64,000 bases of DNA from Spongiimicrobium salis. Its GTDB lineage: Bacteria > Bacteroidota > Bacteroidia > Flavobacteriales > Flavobacteriaceae. Position 1 is the first letter of the stretch; each line of letters starts with the position of its first letter. This document shows positions 50,942-60,563 of this stretch, one piece after another. The stretch covers positions 166,555 to 230,554 of the forward strand of contig NZ_JBHEQA010000006.1 in NCBI RefSeq assembly GCF_043678055.1. Reading direction: 5' to 3'. The notes below the pieces were generated by a model. That model did no database searches and was not told where the DNA came from. It worked only from the letters and a program-made list of their open reading frames with translations. The translations under genes and the position numbers were made by a program.

Positions 50942-52570
50942 TTATCCCAAGAAAGGGTAACGATAGTCTTCTGGTGTCACAAAGGTTTCTTTGATCAATC
51001 TAGGGGAAACCCAACGAAGTAAGTTTTGTGCAGATCCCGCCTTATCATTGGTTCCAGAGGCTCTGGCACCACCAAAAGGTTGTTGCCCTACTACAGCTCC
51101 GGTAGGTTTATCGTTGATATAAAAGTTACCTGCACAGTTCTGTAACGCTTTGGTCGCCTCTTCAATGGCATAACGATCCTTGGCCAATACGGCACCCGTC
51201 AATGCATATTCAGAAGTATTGTCCACCATTTTTAACGTATCGCTCCAATCCGCGTCTTTGTAGACATAGATGGTAACTACGGGTCCAAACAACTCTGTTT
51301 CCATAGTGGTGTAATTTGGATCTGTAGTTAGAATAACCGTGGGTTCAATAAAATATCCTTTGGATTTGTCGTAATTGCCCCCTGCAATAATTTCAGCGCT
51401 ACTGTCTGCCTTGGCCTGATCAATATACTTCGCTAATTTATCGAAAGAGCCTTCATGGATTACCGCAGTAATAAAATTGCTCATATCGGCTGGAGAACCG
51501 GGCTTATTGAAGGAAGCAATATCTGCTTTTAATGCGGTCAGGATTTCTTCTGCCGTGGATTCCGGTAGATATACTCTGGAAGCGGCGCTACATTTTTGCC
51601 CTTGGAATTCAAAAGCACCTCTGGTAATAGCCGTGGCTACTTGTTGTGGTTTTGCCGACGGGTGGGCTACAATAAAATCCTTCCCTCCGGTTTCCCCAAC
51701 AATTTTAGGATAGGTTTTGTAGGTATGGATATTGTTGCCAATTTGTTTCCAAAGTTCTTTAAATACGAAAGTGGAACCTGTAAAATGGATTCCAGAAAAA
51801 TCCGGACTGGCCAAAACGGTTTCCGTAATCATTACGGGATCTCCATATACTACATTGATAACTCCGTCCGGAACCCCTGCTTCCTTGAACACATCAACAA
51901 TAACTTTTGCCGAAAATATTTGACTGTCACTTGGTTTCCAAACCACAACATTCCCCATCATCGCTGCACTTGCGGGCAAATTGCCAGCTATTGCCGTAAA
52001 ATTGAAAGGGGTAATGGCGTAAACGAAACCTTCTAAAGGTCTATATTCTACACGATTCCAAATACCTTCTGCTGAATCTGGCTGCTCTTCATAAATCTGT
52101 GACATGAATTCCACGTTAAATCGGAGAAAATCTATGAATTCACAAGCGGCATCGATTTCTGCTTGATGAATGGTTTTGGACTGCGCTATCATGGTAGCCG
52201 CATTTATTTTTGCGCGATAAGGCCCAGCAATAAGATCGGCCGCTTTTAAAAAGATGGCTGCGCGCTGCTCCCAGGCAAGTTCCGCCCAGGCTGTTCTTAC
52301 TTCCAAGGCATTGGAAATGGCTTGGGAAACATGTGCTTTGTTTGCAGTATGATAGTGACCTACAACATGCTGATGATCATGTGGAGGAGACATTGGCTTA
52401 GTGTTTCCGCTGCGTATTTCCTCACTGCCTATGTACATTGGGACATCTACACTTCCCTTAAAATAAGTATCGTATTGTTGAAGCACGGCCTCCCTTTCCG
52501 GAGTACCTGGAGCGTAGCTCTTTATAGGTTCGTTCACTGCTGCTGGAACTTGAAAAAATCCTTTACCCAT
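50942..52570 (-). CDS. pruA: L-glutamate gamma-semialdehyde dehydrogenase
   Basis: A 542-residue aldehyde dehydrogenase turning glutamate semialdehyde (from proline) into glutamate with NAD+. Catalytic Glu in KIVGETGGKDFIVAHPS and catalytic Cys in FEFQGQKCSAASRVYLP; cofactor segment ITPFNFTAIAGNLPASAAMM. The length and N-terminal extension match the eukaryotic-like P5C dehydrogenase group. The proline dehydrogenase gene is not adjacent. Confidence 0.96.
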   Translation of the reverse strand: MGKGFFQVPAAVNEPIKSYAPGTPEREAVLQQYDTYFKGSVDVPMYIGSEEIRSGNTKPMSPPHDHQHVVGHYHTANKAHVSQAISNALEVRTAWAELAWEQRAAIFLKAADLIAGPYRAKINAATMIAQSKTIHQAEIDAACEFIDFLRFNVEFMSQIYEEQPDSAEGIWNRVEYRPLEGFVYAITPFNFTAIAGNLPASAAMMGNVVVWKPSDSQIFSAKVIVDVFKEAGVPDGVINVVYGDPVMITETVLASPDFSGIHFTGSTFVFKELWKQIGNNIHTYKTYPKIVGETGGKDFIVAHPSAKPQQVATAITRGAFEFQGQKCSAASRVYLPESTAEEILTALKADIASFNKPGSPADMSNFITAVIHEGSFDKLAKYIDQAKADSSAEIIAGGNYDKSKGYFIEPTVILTTDPNYTTMETELFGPVVTIYVYKDADWSDTLKMVDNTSEYALTGAVLAKDRYAIEEATKALQNCAGNFYINDKPTGAVVGQQPFGGARASGTNDKAGSAQNLLRWVSPRLIKETFVTPEDYRYPFLG

Positions 52571-52600
52571 GATGGTCTATTTTTAAATTTAAAATCTGGT

Positions 52601-52608
52601 CAAAGGTA
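52601..52608 (-). promoter_or_regulatory. -7 element of pruA
   Basis: Minus-strand TACCTTTG, 30 bp before the pruA ATG. Confidence 0.45.
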
Positions 52609-52655
52609 GTAAAACCAAAGACGTTTATAAAATTTAAAAAGCGACTTAAATTGGA

Positions 52656-53042
52656 TTAATTCAAGGCAAAAGGAGCGCTAAATTTGAAGGTTGGAATATA
52701 TACCCTGAATTTTTCGGTAGAACTAAAGTTGACCATATTGTAATGTCCCTTCATGGCACCAATGGGAGAGGCTAACAAACAGCCAGAACTATAGGTGTGC
52801 GATTCCCCAGGTCTGATTACAGGCTTTTTTCCAATAACACCTTCGCCATCAACTGTTTCCATTTCATTGAGCGCATCGTAAATGTCCCAATGACGGGAGG
52901 TAAGCTGTACCGCATCTTTACTTTGGTTTTCAATAGTAATGGTATATCCAAAAGCAAAGTGCATTTTGTAGTTCTTGAAGAAAGTGCCTTCAAAACTAGT
53001 GTTGACCGAAATTTTTATGCCTTTTGTTACTTTAGTAATCAT
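52656..53042 (-). CDS. apaG: ApaG family protein
   Basis: A 128-residue fibronectin-III-like domain protein. Motifs FAFGYTITIENQSKDAVQLT, SRHWDIYDA and SGCLLASPIGAMKGHYNM are typical of ApaG. The start MITKVTKG was chosen; the longer frame overlaps the upstream DUF3667 gene. It was linked to Co2+/Mg2+ sensitivity in enterics, but its molecular role is unsettled. Confidence 0.95.
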   Translation of the reverse strand: MITKVTKGIKISVNTSFEGTFFKNYKMHFAFGYTITIENQSKDAVQLTSRHWDIYDALNEMETVDGEGVIGKKPVIRPGESHTYSSGCLLASPIGAMKGHYNMVNFSSTEKFRVYIPTFKFSAPFALN

Positions 53043-53046
53043 AGTC

Positions 53047-54195
53047 TTAATATGTAAATGCACTCCCTACGAAAAGCATTACTGCTGACAGCATTGCTAA
53101 AATAAAGAAAATAGTATTAAGGAATACATATTTAACAATAGTTTTAAATCTTCCTTGTTCGTAGAACTTTCGCATGGCCTTATAGAGATAAAAACAAAAG
53201 ATCAATATGAAAATCCCTCCACTTTCGGTCTTGAAAATAGAATCGACCAAGAAGCTTACAATGAGCAAGATAAAGAACAATGATTGATTGTGAAAGCTAA
53301 AGATGAGATGATCGGTATAATTGTATTTTTTTCTGATGTATGCCACCCAAATGAAGATGGCAAAGAAGGGTAAAAAGAAAAAAGTGGCAAATGGAAGCCG
53401 GGAAATGATGGCGCTAATAAAGGTTCCGGGTTGCTGGGCAGCACGAATAAAGCTCCTGGCGGTATTAAAGGCCAATCTATTGGAAAAACTAACTTCTATT
53501 TGGGGATATTTAGAAATGAGACTATCAAAATTATAGTGTTTTTCGTCACGTATCAAGGTAGAAAAGAATTCCTGTTTTTTAAAGTGACTTTCAATAAAGG
53601 AGGTGGTTTCTATTTTCTTGAAATACGCTTCAGGGTCAGCTTTAATCAGGGAATCCCGTCGTTTGGAGTTTTTAAGGATGTTTTCTTGGAAATTTAGGGA
53701 ATCCAGAACCTGTATCGCTTTTTGGGTTTCCTCCTCATTGGTCAAATCAAAATTGAGTTGATCTCCACTGGGAATGGCATCTTCCCCGATATTGCTGTAG
53801 CGGTACAAGTTATCCTCAAGGCCTCCAAAACGGTCCAAATCCGAAATATTTCCTGAAAAATTAAATAATAGGAAATACACAATGGACAAGCTCAAAAGAA
53901 ACCGAAAGGGATTGGTGTAGGAGACTCGTTTTCCTTGGATATAATCCCGGGTAATCTGCCCAGGGCGTAATAGTAGCGCAGTCAGGGTTTTTAATAGCTT
54001 GGAATCGTAAGAAATTAAGTTGGCAAAGAATTCATCAAAGAAATCCTTGATGCTCAATTTTTTAGTACTGTTTTTTTGAGAGCAATTGGGACAGTATTTG
54101 TCACTGATATCCAATGGGTGGCCACAATTGAGGCATTGGGTCCCACGGTATTTTAAGTGCTGTGCTACTGGGGTGAGGTTGGTTTTGTCGCTCAT
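53047..54195 (-). CDS. DUF3667 membrane protein with zinc ribbon
   Basis: A 382-residue protein. The N-terminus has two CxxC pairs (QCLNCGHPLDISDKYCPNCS), then KDFFDEFFANLISYDSKLLK, LLRPGQITRDYIQGKRVSYT and about five membrane helices, all DUF3667 marks. The start MSDKTNLT is five codons inside the longer frame. Function unknown. It ends 4 bp before the apaG start. Confidence 0.85.
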   Translation of the reverse strand: MSDKTNLTPVAQHLKYRGTQCLNCGHPLDISDKYCPNCSQKNSTKKLSIKDFFDEFFANLISYDSKLLKTLTALLLRPGQITRDYIQGKRVSYTNPFRFLLSLSIVYFLLFNFSGNISDLDRFGGLEDNLYRYSNIGEDAIPSGDQLNFDLTNEEETQKAIQVLDSLNFQENILKNSKRRDSLIKADPEAYFKKIETTSFIESHFKKQEFFSTLIRDEKHYNFDSLISKYPQIEVSFSNRLAFNTARSFIRAAQQPGTFISAIISRLPFATFFFLPFFAIFIWVAYIRKKYNYTDHLIFSFHNQSLFFILLIVSFLVDSIFKTESGGIFILIFCFYLYKAMRKFYEQGRFKTIVKYVFLNTIFFILAMLSAVMLFVGSAFTY

Positions 54196-54372
54196 AAAAT
54201 AAAAGTGCAAAGAGGTGTTTGGTCAGTGTAACGGCGATGTCTTTCCTGTGTATAAACGCACTGGGTTACCGGGCAAATTTAAGAAATTCTTTCGGTGTGC
54301 AATAGTGGCATGCCTAAGGCGGTAGTAGCCATTATCAGAAGGAATGTCAGGGCAAAAAGAAGCTGTGCTGTC

Positions 54373-55617
54373 TCAATTGGTAATATCCCTGGAATTGGCA
54401 CTGCCTATTCCTATAATGCTGTCGAACATATCCCCGAAATTTCGATAATAGACCAGAATAAGATAGTTGTTTTCCGTAAAGTGAAAATTTCCGGAAATCG
54501 TGTTTAAATCAATAGTCCCATCTTCCTGTTGTACCACATATTTATAATTGTAAAACCCTTGCTTGAACAATAATTCAGCTTCCATAAGACCCGTACTTTC
54601 GTTATAGGTCATTCTGTTTTCATCGTTTAAATCATAATTGTTATACTTTCCAAAGACATACACATTGTTCAATCCCAATTCAGGGGTATAGGGAATGCTA
54701 AAATGCACTTTGGAATATTCCGCTTCTCTGGAAACATCATCGCCCTGTAGCGTCCGTACCACAAAATCCCCATTGATATCCGGGTAATAGGTATATTCCA
54801 GATCGCGTCTGTAACGATCCGTAAATAGATAGTGGTGATACAGGTCCTTTAGTTCAACCGCCGAAATAATTGCTGTGGGAACCCTTAAATCCTTGGTGTC
54901 AAAATTTAAAAATTCATTACTGCCAAAAAAGCTGGTTTCCGTATCATATCTGTAGATCAATTCATTACCGACCGTAAATTGGGGTTTGATGCCATAACGC
55001 GTAGTAGGCCAATGATAATTCTGTAAAATGGCAATTTTCACCTCTTTTTTAGGATTGACCAGTCGGAAATCCGCTGCATTGATTTTGAATTGAACGACCT
55101 GTTTTTCATTGAGATAGTTAAAGTCCCGGGTTCGTTTTACGGTAGCGCCCACTTGAACCAAGTTCTTGTAGACCACAAACCTTCTTGAAAATTGCAGTTC
55201 GTCATAGCTGTTGTAAATTTCAATAAGGTAATTTCCGCTTACTCGTAATCGTGTATTGCTATTGGGAATGGTAAGTCGGTAATTGGAGTAGGGTTGCAGC
55301 GTGGTGTAACTATTTTCATAATCAATAATGCGTTGGTTGTCCATACCACTAAGGTATTGCGACCGGAGAAGGTCCGAAGGAGTCCAATCGTAATCACAAT
55401 GTACTATTTTGTAATAATAATCCTGTTCATTGGCCAAAATGTCATCGAATTGCAACGTAAAGGACTCATTTAATTGCACAATGGGGAATTGGTCATCGGT
55501 GGGGCCTTTAAATACAATGGACTTAATATTTTCTGGAGGATTTACTTCTTCTTGAACCTGCGCAAATAGTGAAGGCACGAAAAGTAAAAAAAGAATTTGT
55601 TTAAGGTTTAAGGACAT
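54373..55617 (-). CDS. Type IX secretion plug-type protein (DUF5103)
   Basis: A 414-residue exported protein. Signal peptide MSLNLKQILFLLFVPSLFAQ, start chosen 13 codons inside the longer frame. Conserved blocks NEQDYYYKIVHCDYDWTPSD and FSIPYTPELGLNNVYVFGKY with YKYVVQQEDG belong to DUF5103, to which the protein blocking the SprA translocon channel (Plug) of F. johnsoniae belongs. It is divergent from nqrA. Confidence 0.85.
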   Translation of the reverse strand: MSLNLKQILFLLFVPSLFAQVQEEVNPPENIKSIVFKGPTDDQFPIVQLNESFTLQFDDILANEQDYYYKIVHCDYDWTPSDLLRSQYLSGMDNQRIIDYENSYTTLQPYSNYRLTIPNSNTRLRVSGNYLIEIYNSYDELQFSRRFVVYKNLVQVGATVKRTRDFNYLNEKQVVQFKINAADFRLVNPKKEVKIAILQNYHWPTTRYGIKPQFTVGNELIYRYDTETSFFGSNEFLNFDTKDLRVPTAIISAVELKDLYHHYLFTDRYRRDLEYTYYPDINGDFVVRTLQGDDVSREAEYSKVHFSIPYTPELGLNNVYVFGKYNNYDLNDENRMTYNESTGLMEAELLFKQGFYNYKYVVQQEDGTIDLNTISGNFHFTENNYLILVYYRNFGDMFDSIIGIGSANSRDITN

Positions 55618-55729
55618 TTTGTTCCAATTTTTTAAGTAAAGGTAAACAAAAAGCATACCTTAAAAATTAACAAGTGTATAAAGCCATAAATTTATACTAT
55701 AATTATTATGAAAACGTTCTTATAAGTCC

Positions 55730-55737
55730 TAAATTTG
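55730..55737 (+). promoter_or_regulatory. -7 element of the nqr operon
   Basis: TAAATTTG, 33 bp before the nqrA ATG, full match to TAnnTTTG; -33 is poor. Confidence 0.55.
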
Positions 55738-55770
55738 CACGAAATTTTGTTAACCTAAGGTCTACGATAT

Positions 55771-57123
55771 ATGTCCAAAGACATCCGGATTAAAAAAGGC
55801 TTAAACGTTAAGCTTGTCGGCGCTGCAGAGCAGACTACTTCAAAAGCCGTATTGAGCAACGTTTATGCAATAAATCTTCAAGATTTTCATGGAGTAACTC
55901 CCAAAATGTTAGTGAAACAAGGTGCTGAAGTGAAAGCGGGAGAACCTCTGTTTTATGACAAGAGTAAGGAAGAAATTATGTTTGTTTCCCCAGTTAGTGG
56001 TGAATTGGCTGCTATTGAGCGCGGGGAACGCCGTAAAATTCTTTCCTTGAAAATACTGGCAGATAAAACACAAGAACAACTAGAGCATAAAGCAGTACCA
56101 GTAGAAACTGCCTCTGGAGAAGAAATTAAAGCAAGTTTGTTGAAATCGGGTTGTTGGCCTTTTATAAAACAACGCCCCTATGACATCATTGCAAATCCTG
56201 AGGTTGCCCCAAAGGCAATCTTTATTTCAGGTTATGCCACTGCGCCTTTGGCCGCAGATATGGATTATGTGCTGAAAGGGAAAGAAGAAGTGTTGCAAAC
56301 TGCAATTACGGCCTTGGGGAAATTGACCCCAGGAAAGGTACATGTTTCCGTAGGGAAATCCACGACTTCGCCCTTGGCAAATCTAAAGGGAATTAGTCTG
56401 CACCAGGTTTCCGGGCCTCACCCGGCCGGTTTGGTGGGAACCCAAATCAACAAAATTGATCCTATCAATAAAGGAGAGACTGTTTGGACGGTTACTCCCC
56501 AGGATTTATTGATTATCGGTGAATTCTTGATGACTGGGAAGTTCAATGCGGAAAGAACGATAGCTTTGGTAGGTTCTTCCGTAAAAACACCGAAATACTA
56601 TACCACCAAGATTGGGGCTGAGATCTCTACCTTCTTATACGCAAGTGGCGTTAATGGAGAAAATTTCAGAGTCATCAATGGGGATGTGCTTACGGGTTTA
56701 AAATCTAGTCAGGACGGTTGTCTGGGATACTATAATACTACGGTTACTGCTATTCCTGAAGGAGATGATTACGAATTCTTTGGTTGGAACAAACCTATTT
56801 TTAACAAAATATCCTCGACCAGAGCGTTGACATTCTCATGGTTGTTTCCCAACAAAAAATATGATTTGAACACCAATACCAATGGAGAGCACCGCGCCTT
56901 TGTGGTTACCGGACAATATGAAAAGGTATTTCCAATGGATATTTATCCCTTACAATTGCTTAAGGCATGTATGGTGAAGGATTTAGATGAAATGGAGCAA
57001 TTGGGATTGTATGAAGTGGCTCCTGAAGATTTTTCATTGACCGAGTTTGTGTGTATTTCCAAGCAACCACACCAACAAATTATAAGAGAAGGATTGGACT
57101 TATTATATAAAGAAATAGGATAA
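55771..57123 (+). CDS. nqrA: Na+-NQR subunit A
   Basis: A 450-residue cytoplasmic subunit of the sodium-pumping NADH:quinone reductase. It begins IRIKKGLNVKLVGAAEQ, followed by FHGVTPKMLVKQGAEVKAGE and the conserved LHQVSGPHPAGLVGTQINKI. It is the first gene of six in fixed order nqrABCDEF. It binds quinone near the membrane. Confidence 0.97.
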   Translation: MSKDIRIKKGLNVKLVGAAEQTTSKAVLSNVYAINLQDFHGVTPKMLVKQGAEVKAGEPLFYDKSKEEIMFVSPVSGELAAIERGERRKILSLKILADKTQEQLEHKAVPVETASGEEIKASLLKSGCWPFIKQRPYDIIANPEVAPKAIFISGYATAPLAADMDYVLKGKEEVLQTAITALGKLTPGKVHVSVGKSTTSPLANLKGISLHQVSGPHPAGLVGTQINKIDPINKGETVWTVTPQDLLIIGEFLMTGKFNAERTIALVGSSVKTPKYYTTKIGAEISTFLYASGVNGENFRVINGDVLTGLKSSQDGCLGYYNTTVTAIPEGDDYEFFGWNKPIFNKISSTRALTFSWLFPNKKYDLNTNTNGEHRAFVVTGQYEKVFPMDIYPLQLLKACMVKDLDEMEQLGLYEVAPEDFSLTEFVCISKQPHQQIIREGLDLLYKEIG

Positions 57124-57125
57124 CG

Positions 57126-58376
57126 ATGAGTTTAAAGACAAAATTACATAATCTTAAAGAGCAGTATAAAGGGAAGAAGATGGCTCCTGCATTCAATGCC
57201 ATTCACACCTTTTTGTATTTGCCCAATGAAATAACGCATTCGGGATCTCATGTACGGGGTGCAGATGATTTAAAGCGTACCATGAACACGGTGATCATGG
57301 CCTTGGTACCGTGTTTGTTCTTCGGAATGTTCAATGCTGGATATCAACACTATTCCGCTATTAACGGGTTTCCGGAAAGTTTTTCTTTGTTCGAGCATTT
57401 TTTAACGGTAGATAATTTCCTTTTAGGGGCTATAACCATATTGCCTTTGGTTGTAGTGTCGTACGGTGTAGGTCTTGCCATTGAATTTTTATTTGCCGTC
57501 ATCAAAGGACATGAGGTAGAGGAAGGTTATTTGGTTACCGGAATGTTAGTGCCTTTAATTGTCCCTGTAGATACGCCTTTATGGATGTTGGCCGTTGCCG
57601 TTGCCTTTGGTGTGGTTATCGGAAAAGAAGTATTTGGAGGTACTGGAATGAATATCTTAAATCCTGCCTTGACTATTAGAGCCTTTTTGTTCTTTGCCTA
57701 CCCAACTTGGATGAGTGGAGATAAAGTTTGGGTGCATGGTGCAGTTGATTTGGCAGGTGGCCCGGATGCCATCTCTGGAGAAACTATTTTGGGGTATATG
57801 GCCCAGGGAAAAGATCATGCCTATAGTTTGTCTGATATGTTCTTTGGTTTTATACCAGGTTCTGTTGGGGAAACATCGGCCTTTTTAATTCTCTTGGGGG
57901 GACTTTTCTTAATATATAGTAGAATTGCAAGCTGGCGTATCATGGTCAGTGCCGTAGCGGGAGCTTTGGTGATGGGACTCATCTTTAACGGCGTTGCCGA
58001 TGCAGGATGGATTTCAGAAAGCAGTAAATTCTACAGTTTAATGAGTTTTGAATTCTGGCAACACTTACTGGTTGGGGGTCTGGCCTTTGGAATTGTATAT
58101 ATGGCTACAGATCCGGTAACGGGTGCCCAGACCAATAAAGGAAAATGGTACTACGGATTTTTGATCGGTTTTCTTTCGGTGATGATCCGGGTATTTAATC
58201 CGGCCTACCCAGAAGGCGTTTTCTTGGCCATACTCTTGATGAACGTATTTGCACCTACCATTGATCATTATGTGATTCAAGGGAATGTAAAGAAACGTAT
58301 GAAGCGCTTAAAAAACGCTGTTGCACATACGAATACAGATGATAAGACAGAACAATTAAAAGCAGAAACAGTTTAA
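57126..58376 (+). CDS. nqrB: Na+-NQR subunit B (FMN- and riboflavin-binding)
   Basis: A 416-residue membrane subunit with about ten helices. The covalent FMN site (threonine of an SGxT motif) is in DAISGETILGYMAQG, attached by ApbE. NPALTIRAFLFFAYPTWMSG and ATDPVTGAQTNKGKWYYGFL are conserved family segments. It starts 2 bp after nqrA. Confidence 0.97.
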   Translation: MSLKTKLHNLKEQYKGKKMAPAFNAIHTFLYLPNEITHSGSHVRGADDLKRTMNTVIMALVPCLFFGMFNAGYQHYSAINGFPESFSLFEHFLTVDNFLLGAITILPLVVVSYGVGLAIEFLFAVIKGHEVEEGYLVTGMLVPLIVPVDTPLWMLAVAVAFGVVIGKEVFGGTGMNILNPALTIRAFLFFAYPTWMSGDKVWVHGAVDLAGGPDAISGETILGYMAQGKDHAYSLSDMFFGFIPGSVGETSAFLILLGGLFLIYSRIASWRIMVSAVAGALVMGLIFNGVADAGWISESSKFYSLMSFEFWQHLLVGGLAFGIVYMATDPVTGAQTNKGKWYYGFLIGFLSVMIRVFNPAYPEGVFLAILLMNVFAPTIDHYVIQGNVKKRMKRLKNAVAHTNTDDKTEQLKAETV

Positions 58377-58378
58377 TC

Positions 58379-59134
58379 ATGGCAATCGATACAGATAAAA
58401 ACAGTTATACCGTAATTTTTGCTGCTATTATGGTAGTGGTCGTAGGGTCTATTTTGGCCTTCTTGGCCTTTCAATTGGCACCAGCGATTGGAGAAAATGT
58501 GCGTTTGGAAAAGCAACAGAATATCCTTTACGCCATGGGAGTACATGAAAATGCGGATGAAGGAAGCGTAAACTTTGTTTCTACAGATGCCGTTGCTGAG
58601 GAGTTTTCAAAATATATTAAAGAGCAATTGGTCATAGAGGGAGATAAGATTACCCCAAATGATGAAGCCTATCTCATTGATATCAAGAAGGAAGAAACCC
58701 TTTCCAAAAAAGATGGTACGGAGCGTAAGCTTCCCCTTTTTATCGGAGAAAAAGAAGGGAAGAAATTTTACATTATTCCCATGTACGGAAAAGGGCTATG
58801 GGACGCGATCTGGGGCTTTGTTGCCTTAGATGATAAACTGATCGTACAAGGGGTGTATTTTGATCATAAAGGAGAGACTCCTGGATTGGGCGCCAACATT
58901 AAGCAGCGTTACTTTATGGATGACTTTACAGGGGAATCCATTCTTCAGGGAACGCAATATGTGGGAATTGCAGTGGCCAAAGGAAATAACGATCCCGTAA
59001 ATAAGGATAAGACCGATAATGAAGTCGATGCCTTGGCCGGAGCCACGATTACCGGAAATGGCGTTTCTGCGATGATCAAGGAAAGTGTACGACTCTACAA
59101 ACCCTATTTGGAAACAATAAGAACTAAAAATTAA
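58379..59134 (+). CDS. nqrC: Na+-NQR subunit C (covalent FMN)
   Basis: A 251-residue subunit with one N-terminal helix (IFAAIMVVVVGSILAFLAFQ) and a periplasmic FMN-binding domain. The flavinylated threonine lies in DALAGATITGNGVSAMI. GLWDAIWGFVALDD and HKGETPGLGANI are also conserved. It starts 2 bp after nqrB. Confidence 0.97.
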   Translation: MAIDTDKNSYTVIFAAIMVVVVGSILAFLAFQLAPAIGENVRLEKQQNILYAMGVHENADEGSVNFVSTDAVAEEFSKYIKEQLVIEGDKITPNDEAYLIDIKKEETLSKKDGTERKLPLFIGEKEGKKFYIIPMYGKGLWDAIWGFVALDDKLIVQGVYFDHKGETPGLGANIKQRYFMDDFTGESILQGTQYVGIAVAKGNNDPVNKDKTDNEVDALAGATITGNGVSAMIKESVRLYKPYLETIRTKN

Positions 59135-59137
59135 ATT

Positions 59138-59785
59138 ATGGCATTACTTTCTAAAAAAGACGCCAGTCTAATCATAGACCCTTTAGCAGATAATAACCCT
59201 ATTACCATTCAGGTATTGGGAATCTGTTCGGCATTGGCAATAACGGCAGAACTCAAAGCTTCCATAGTGATGGCCATTTCTGTAATGTTTGTATTGGGTG
59301 CAGGAAACGTGGTGATCTCGTTAATGCGAAACATTATTCCATCCAAGATTCGAATCATTGTTCAATTGGTGGTTGTGGCTGCCTTAGTGATAATTGTAGA
59401 TCAGGTATTAAAAGCCTTCGCTTATGAGTTGAGTAAGACCTTGGCGGTTTTTGTGGGCTTGATCATTACCAACTGTATCATCATGGGACGTTTTGAAGCT
59501 TTTGCTTTGGCGAACGGACCTTGGAAATCCTTTCTGGATGGTATAGGAAACTCCTTGGGATATGGGGTTATCCTAGTGATCGTAGGGTTCTTTAGAGAAC
59601 TTTTGGGATCCGGAACCTTGTTAGGGTTTAAAGTGTTGGGTGATCCTGTGGAAAAAACAGGGCTGTACGCTACCGGATATGAGAATAACGGATTTATGAT
59701 TATTCCTCCAGCGGCATTGATCGTGGTAGGGGTGATCATCTGGGTACAACGCTCCAGAAATAAAGCATTGATCGAAGAAAACTAA
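59138..59785 (+). CDS. nqrD: Na+-NQR subunit D
   Basis: A 215-residue six-helix membrane subunit (NqrDE/RnfAE family). PLADNNPITIQVLGICSALA, TNCIIMGRFEAFAL and SLGYGVILVIVGFFRELLGS are typical; the cysteine of TNCI, like its twin in NqrE, holds the intramembrane [2Fe-2S] iron in structural work on Na+-NQR. Confidence 0.96.
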   Translation: MALLSKKDASLIIDPLADNNPITIQVLGICSALAITAELKASIVMAISVMFVLGAGNVVISLMRNIIPSKIRIIVQLVVVAALVIIVDQVLKAFAYELSKTLAVFVGLIITNCIIMGRFEAFALANGPWKSFLDGIGNSLGYGVILVIVGFFRELLGSGTLLGFKVLGDPVEKTGLYATGYENNGFMIIPPAALIVVGVIIWVQRSRNKALIEEN

Positions 59786-59819
59786 AAAGGATTAGGGGAA
59801 GCCCTTTAAAAATAAAATT

Positions 59820-60560
59820 ATGTTAGAGCATATCGAATTGTTTTTTAAATCCATTTTCATTGATAACATGGTGTTCTCCGTGTTTTTGGGAATGTGTTCT
59901 TATTTGGCGGTATCCAAAAAAGTGGCTACGGCTGTTGGTTTGGGAGCAGCGGTAATCTTTGTATTGGCGGTTACGGTTCCTTTGAACTGGTTATTGGATC
60001 AATATCTGCTTCGAGACGGTGCCTTAGCTTGGCTAGGTCCTGAATATGCGGATTACAACCTAAGCTTCTTATCCTTTATCCTATTCATCGCTACCATTGC
60101 CACAATGGTACAGTTGGTAGAAATTGTGGTAGAGAAATTCTCTCCATCCCTCTATAACTCTTTGGGAATATTTCTGCCTTTGATTGCTGTAAACTGTGCG
60201 ATATTGGGAGGGTCTTTATTTATGCAGGCAAGAGATATCCAAACTTTGGGATTGGCCTTTAACTACGGGGTGAGCTCTGGTATTGGATGGTTCTTGGCCA
60301 TTTTGGCTATCGCGGCCATTCGTGAAAAAATCAGATATTCCAATGTTCCGGCACCGCTACGTGGTTTGGGAATCACTTTTATCATTACCGGATTAATGGG
60401 TATTGGTTTTCAAAGTTTTGGAGGAATGTTGACTGGAGGTGACGAAGCCCCGGAAGCAACGGACCAAAATACCGCAGAGCAATTGGAGATCAAAGTAGAA
60501 AAAAATGAAACGGAAGTTGACGATAAGGCAATTTCGTATACTAATGCAATAAACGAATAA
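59820..60560 (+). CDS. nqrE: Na+-NQR subunit E with acidic C-terminal tail
   Basis: A 246-residue six-helix membrane subunit. IDNMVFSVFLGMCSYLAVSK and LPLIAVNCAILGGSLFMQ hold the conserved cysteines. After the last helix there is a tail of about 40 acidic residues (GGDEAPEATDQNTAEQLEIK and on) that ordinary NqrE of about 200 residues lacks. Confidence 0.95.
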   Translation: MLEHIELFFKSIFIDNMVFSVFLGMCSYLAVSKKVATAVGLGAAVIFVLAVTVPLNWLLDQYLLRDGALAWLGPEYADYNLSFLSFILFIATIATMVQLVEIVVEKFSPSLYNSLGIFLPLIAVNCAILGGSLFMQARDIQTLGLAFNYGVSSGIGWFLAILAIAAIREKIRYSNVPAPLRGLGITFIITGLMGIGFQSFGGMLTGGDEAPEATDQNTAEQLEIKVEKNETEVDDKAISYTNAINE

Positions 60561-60563
60561 AAG

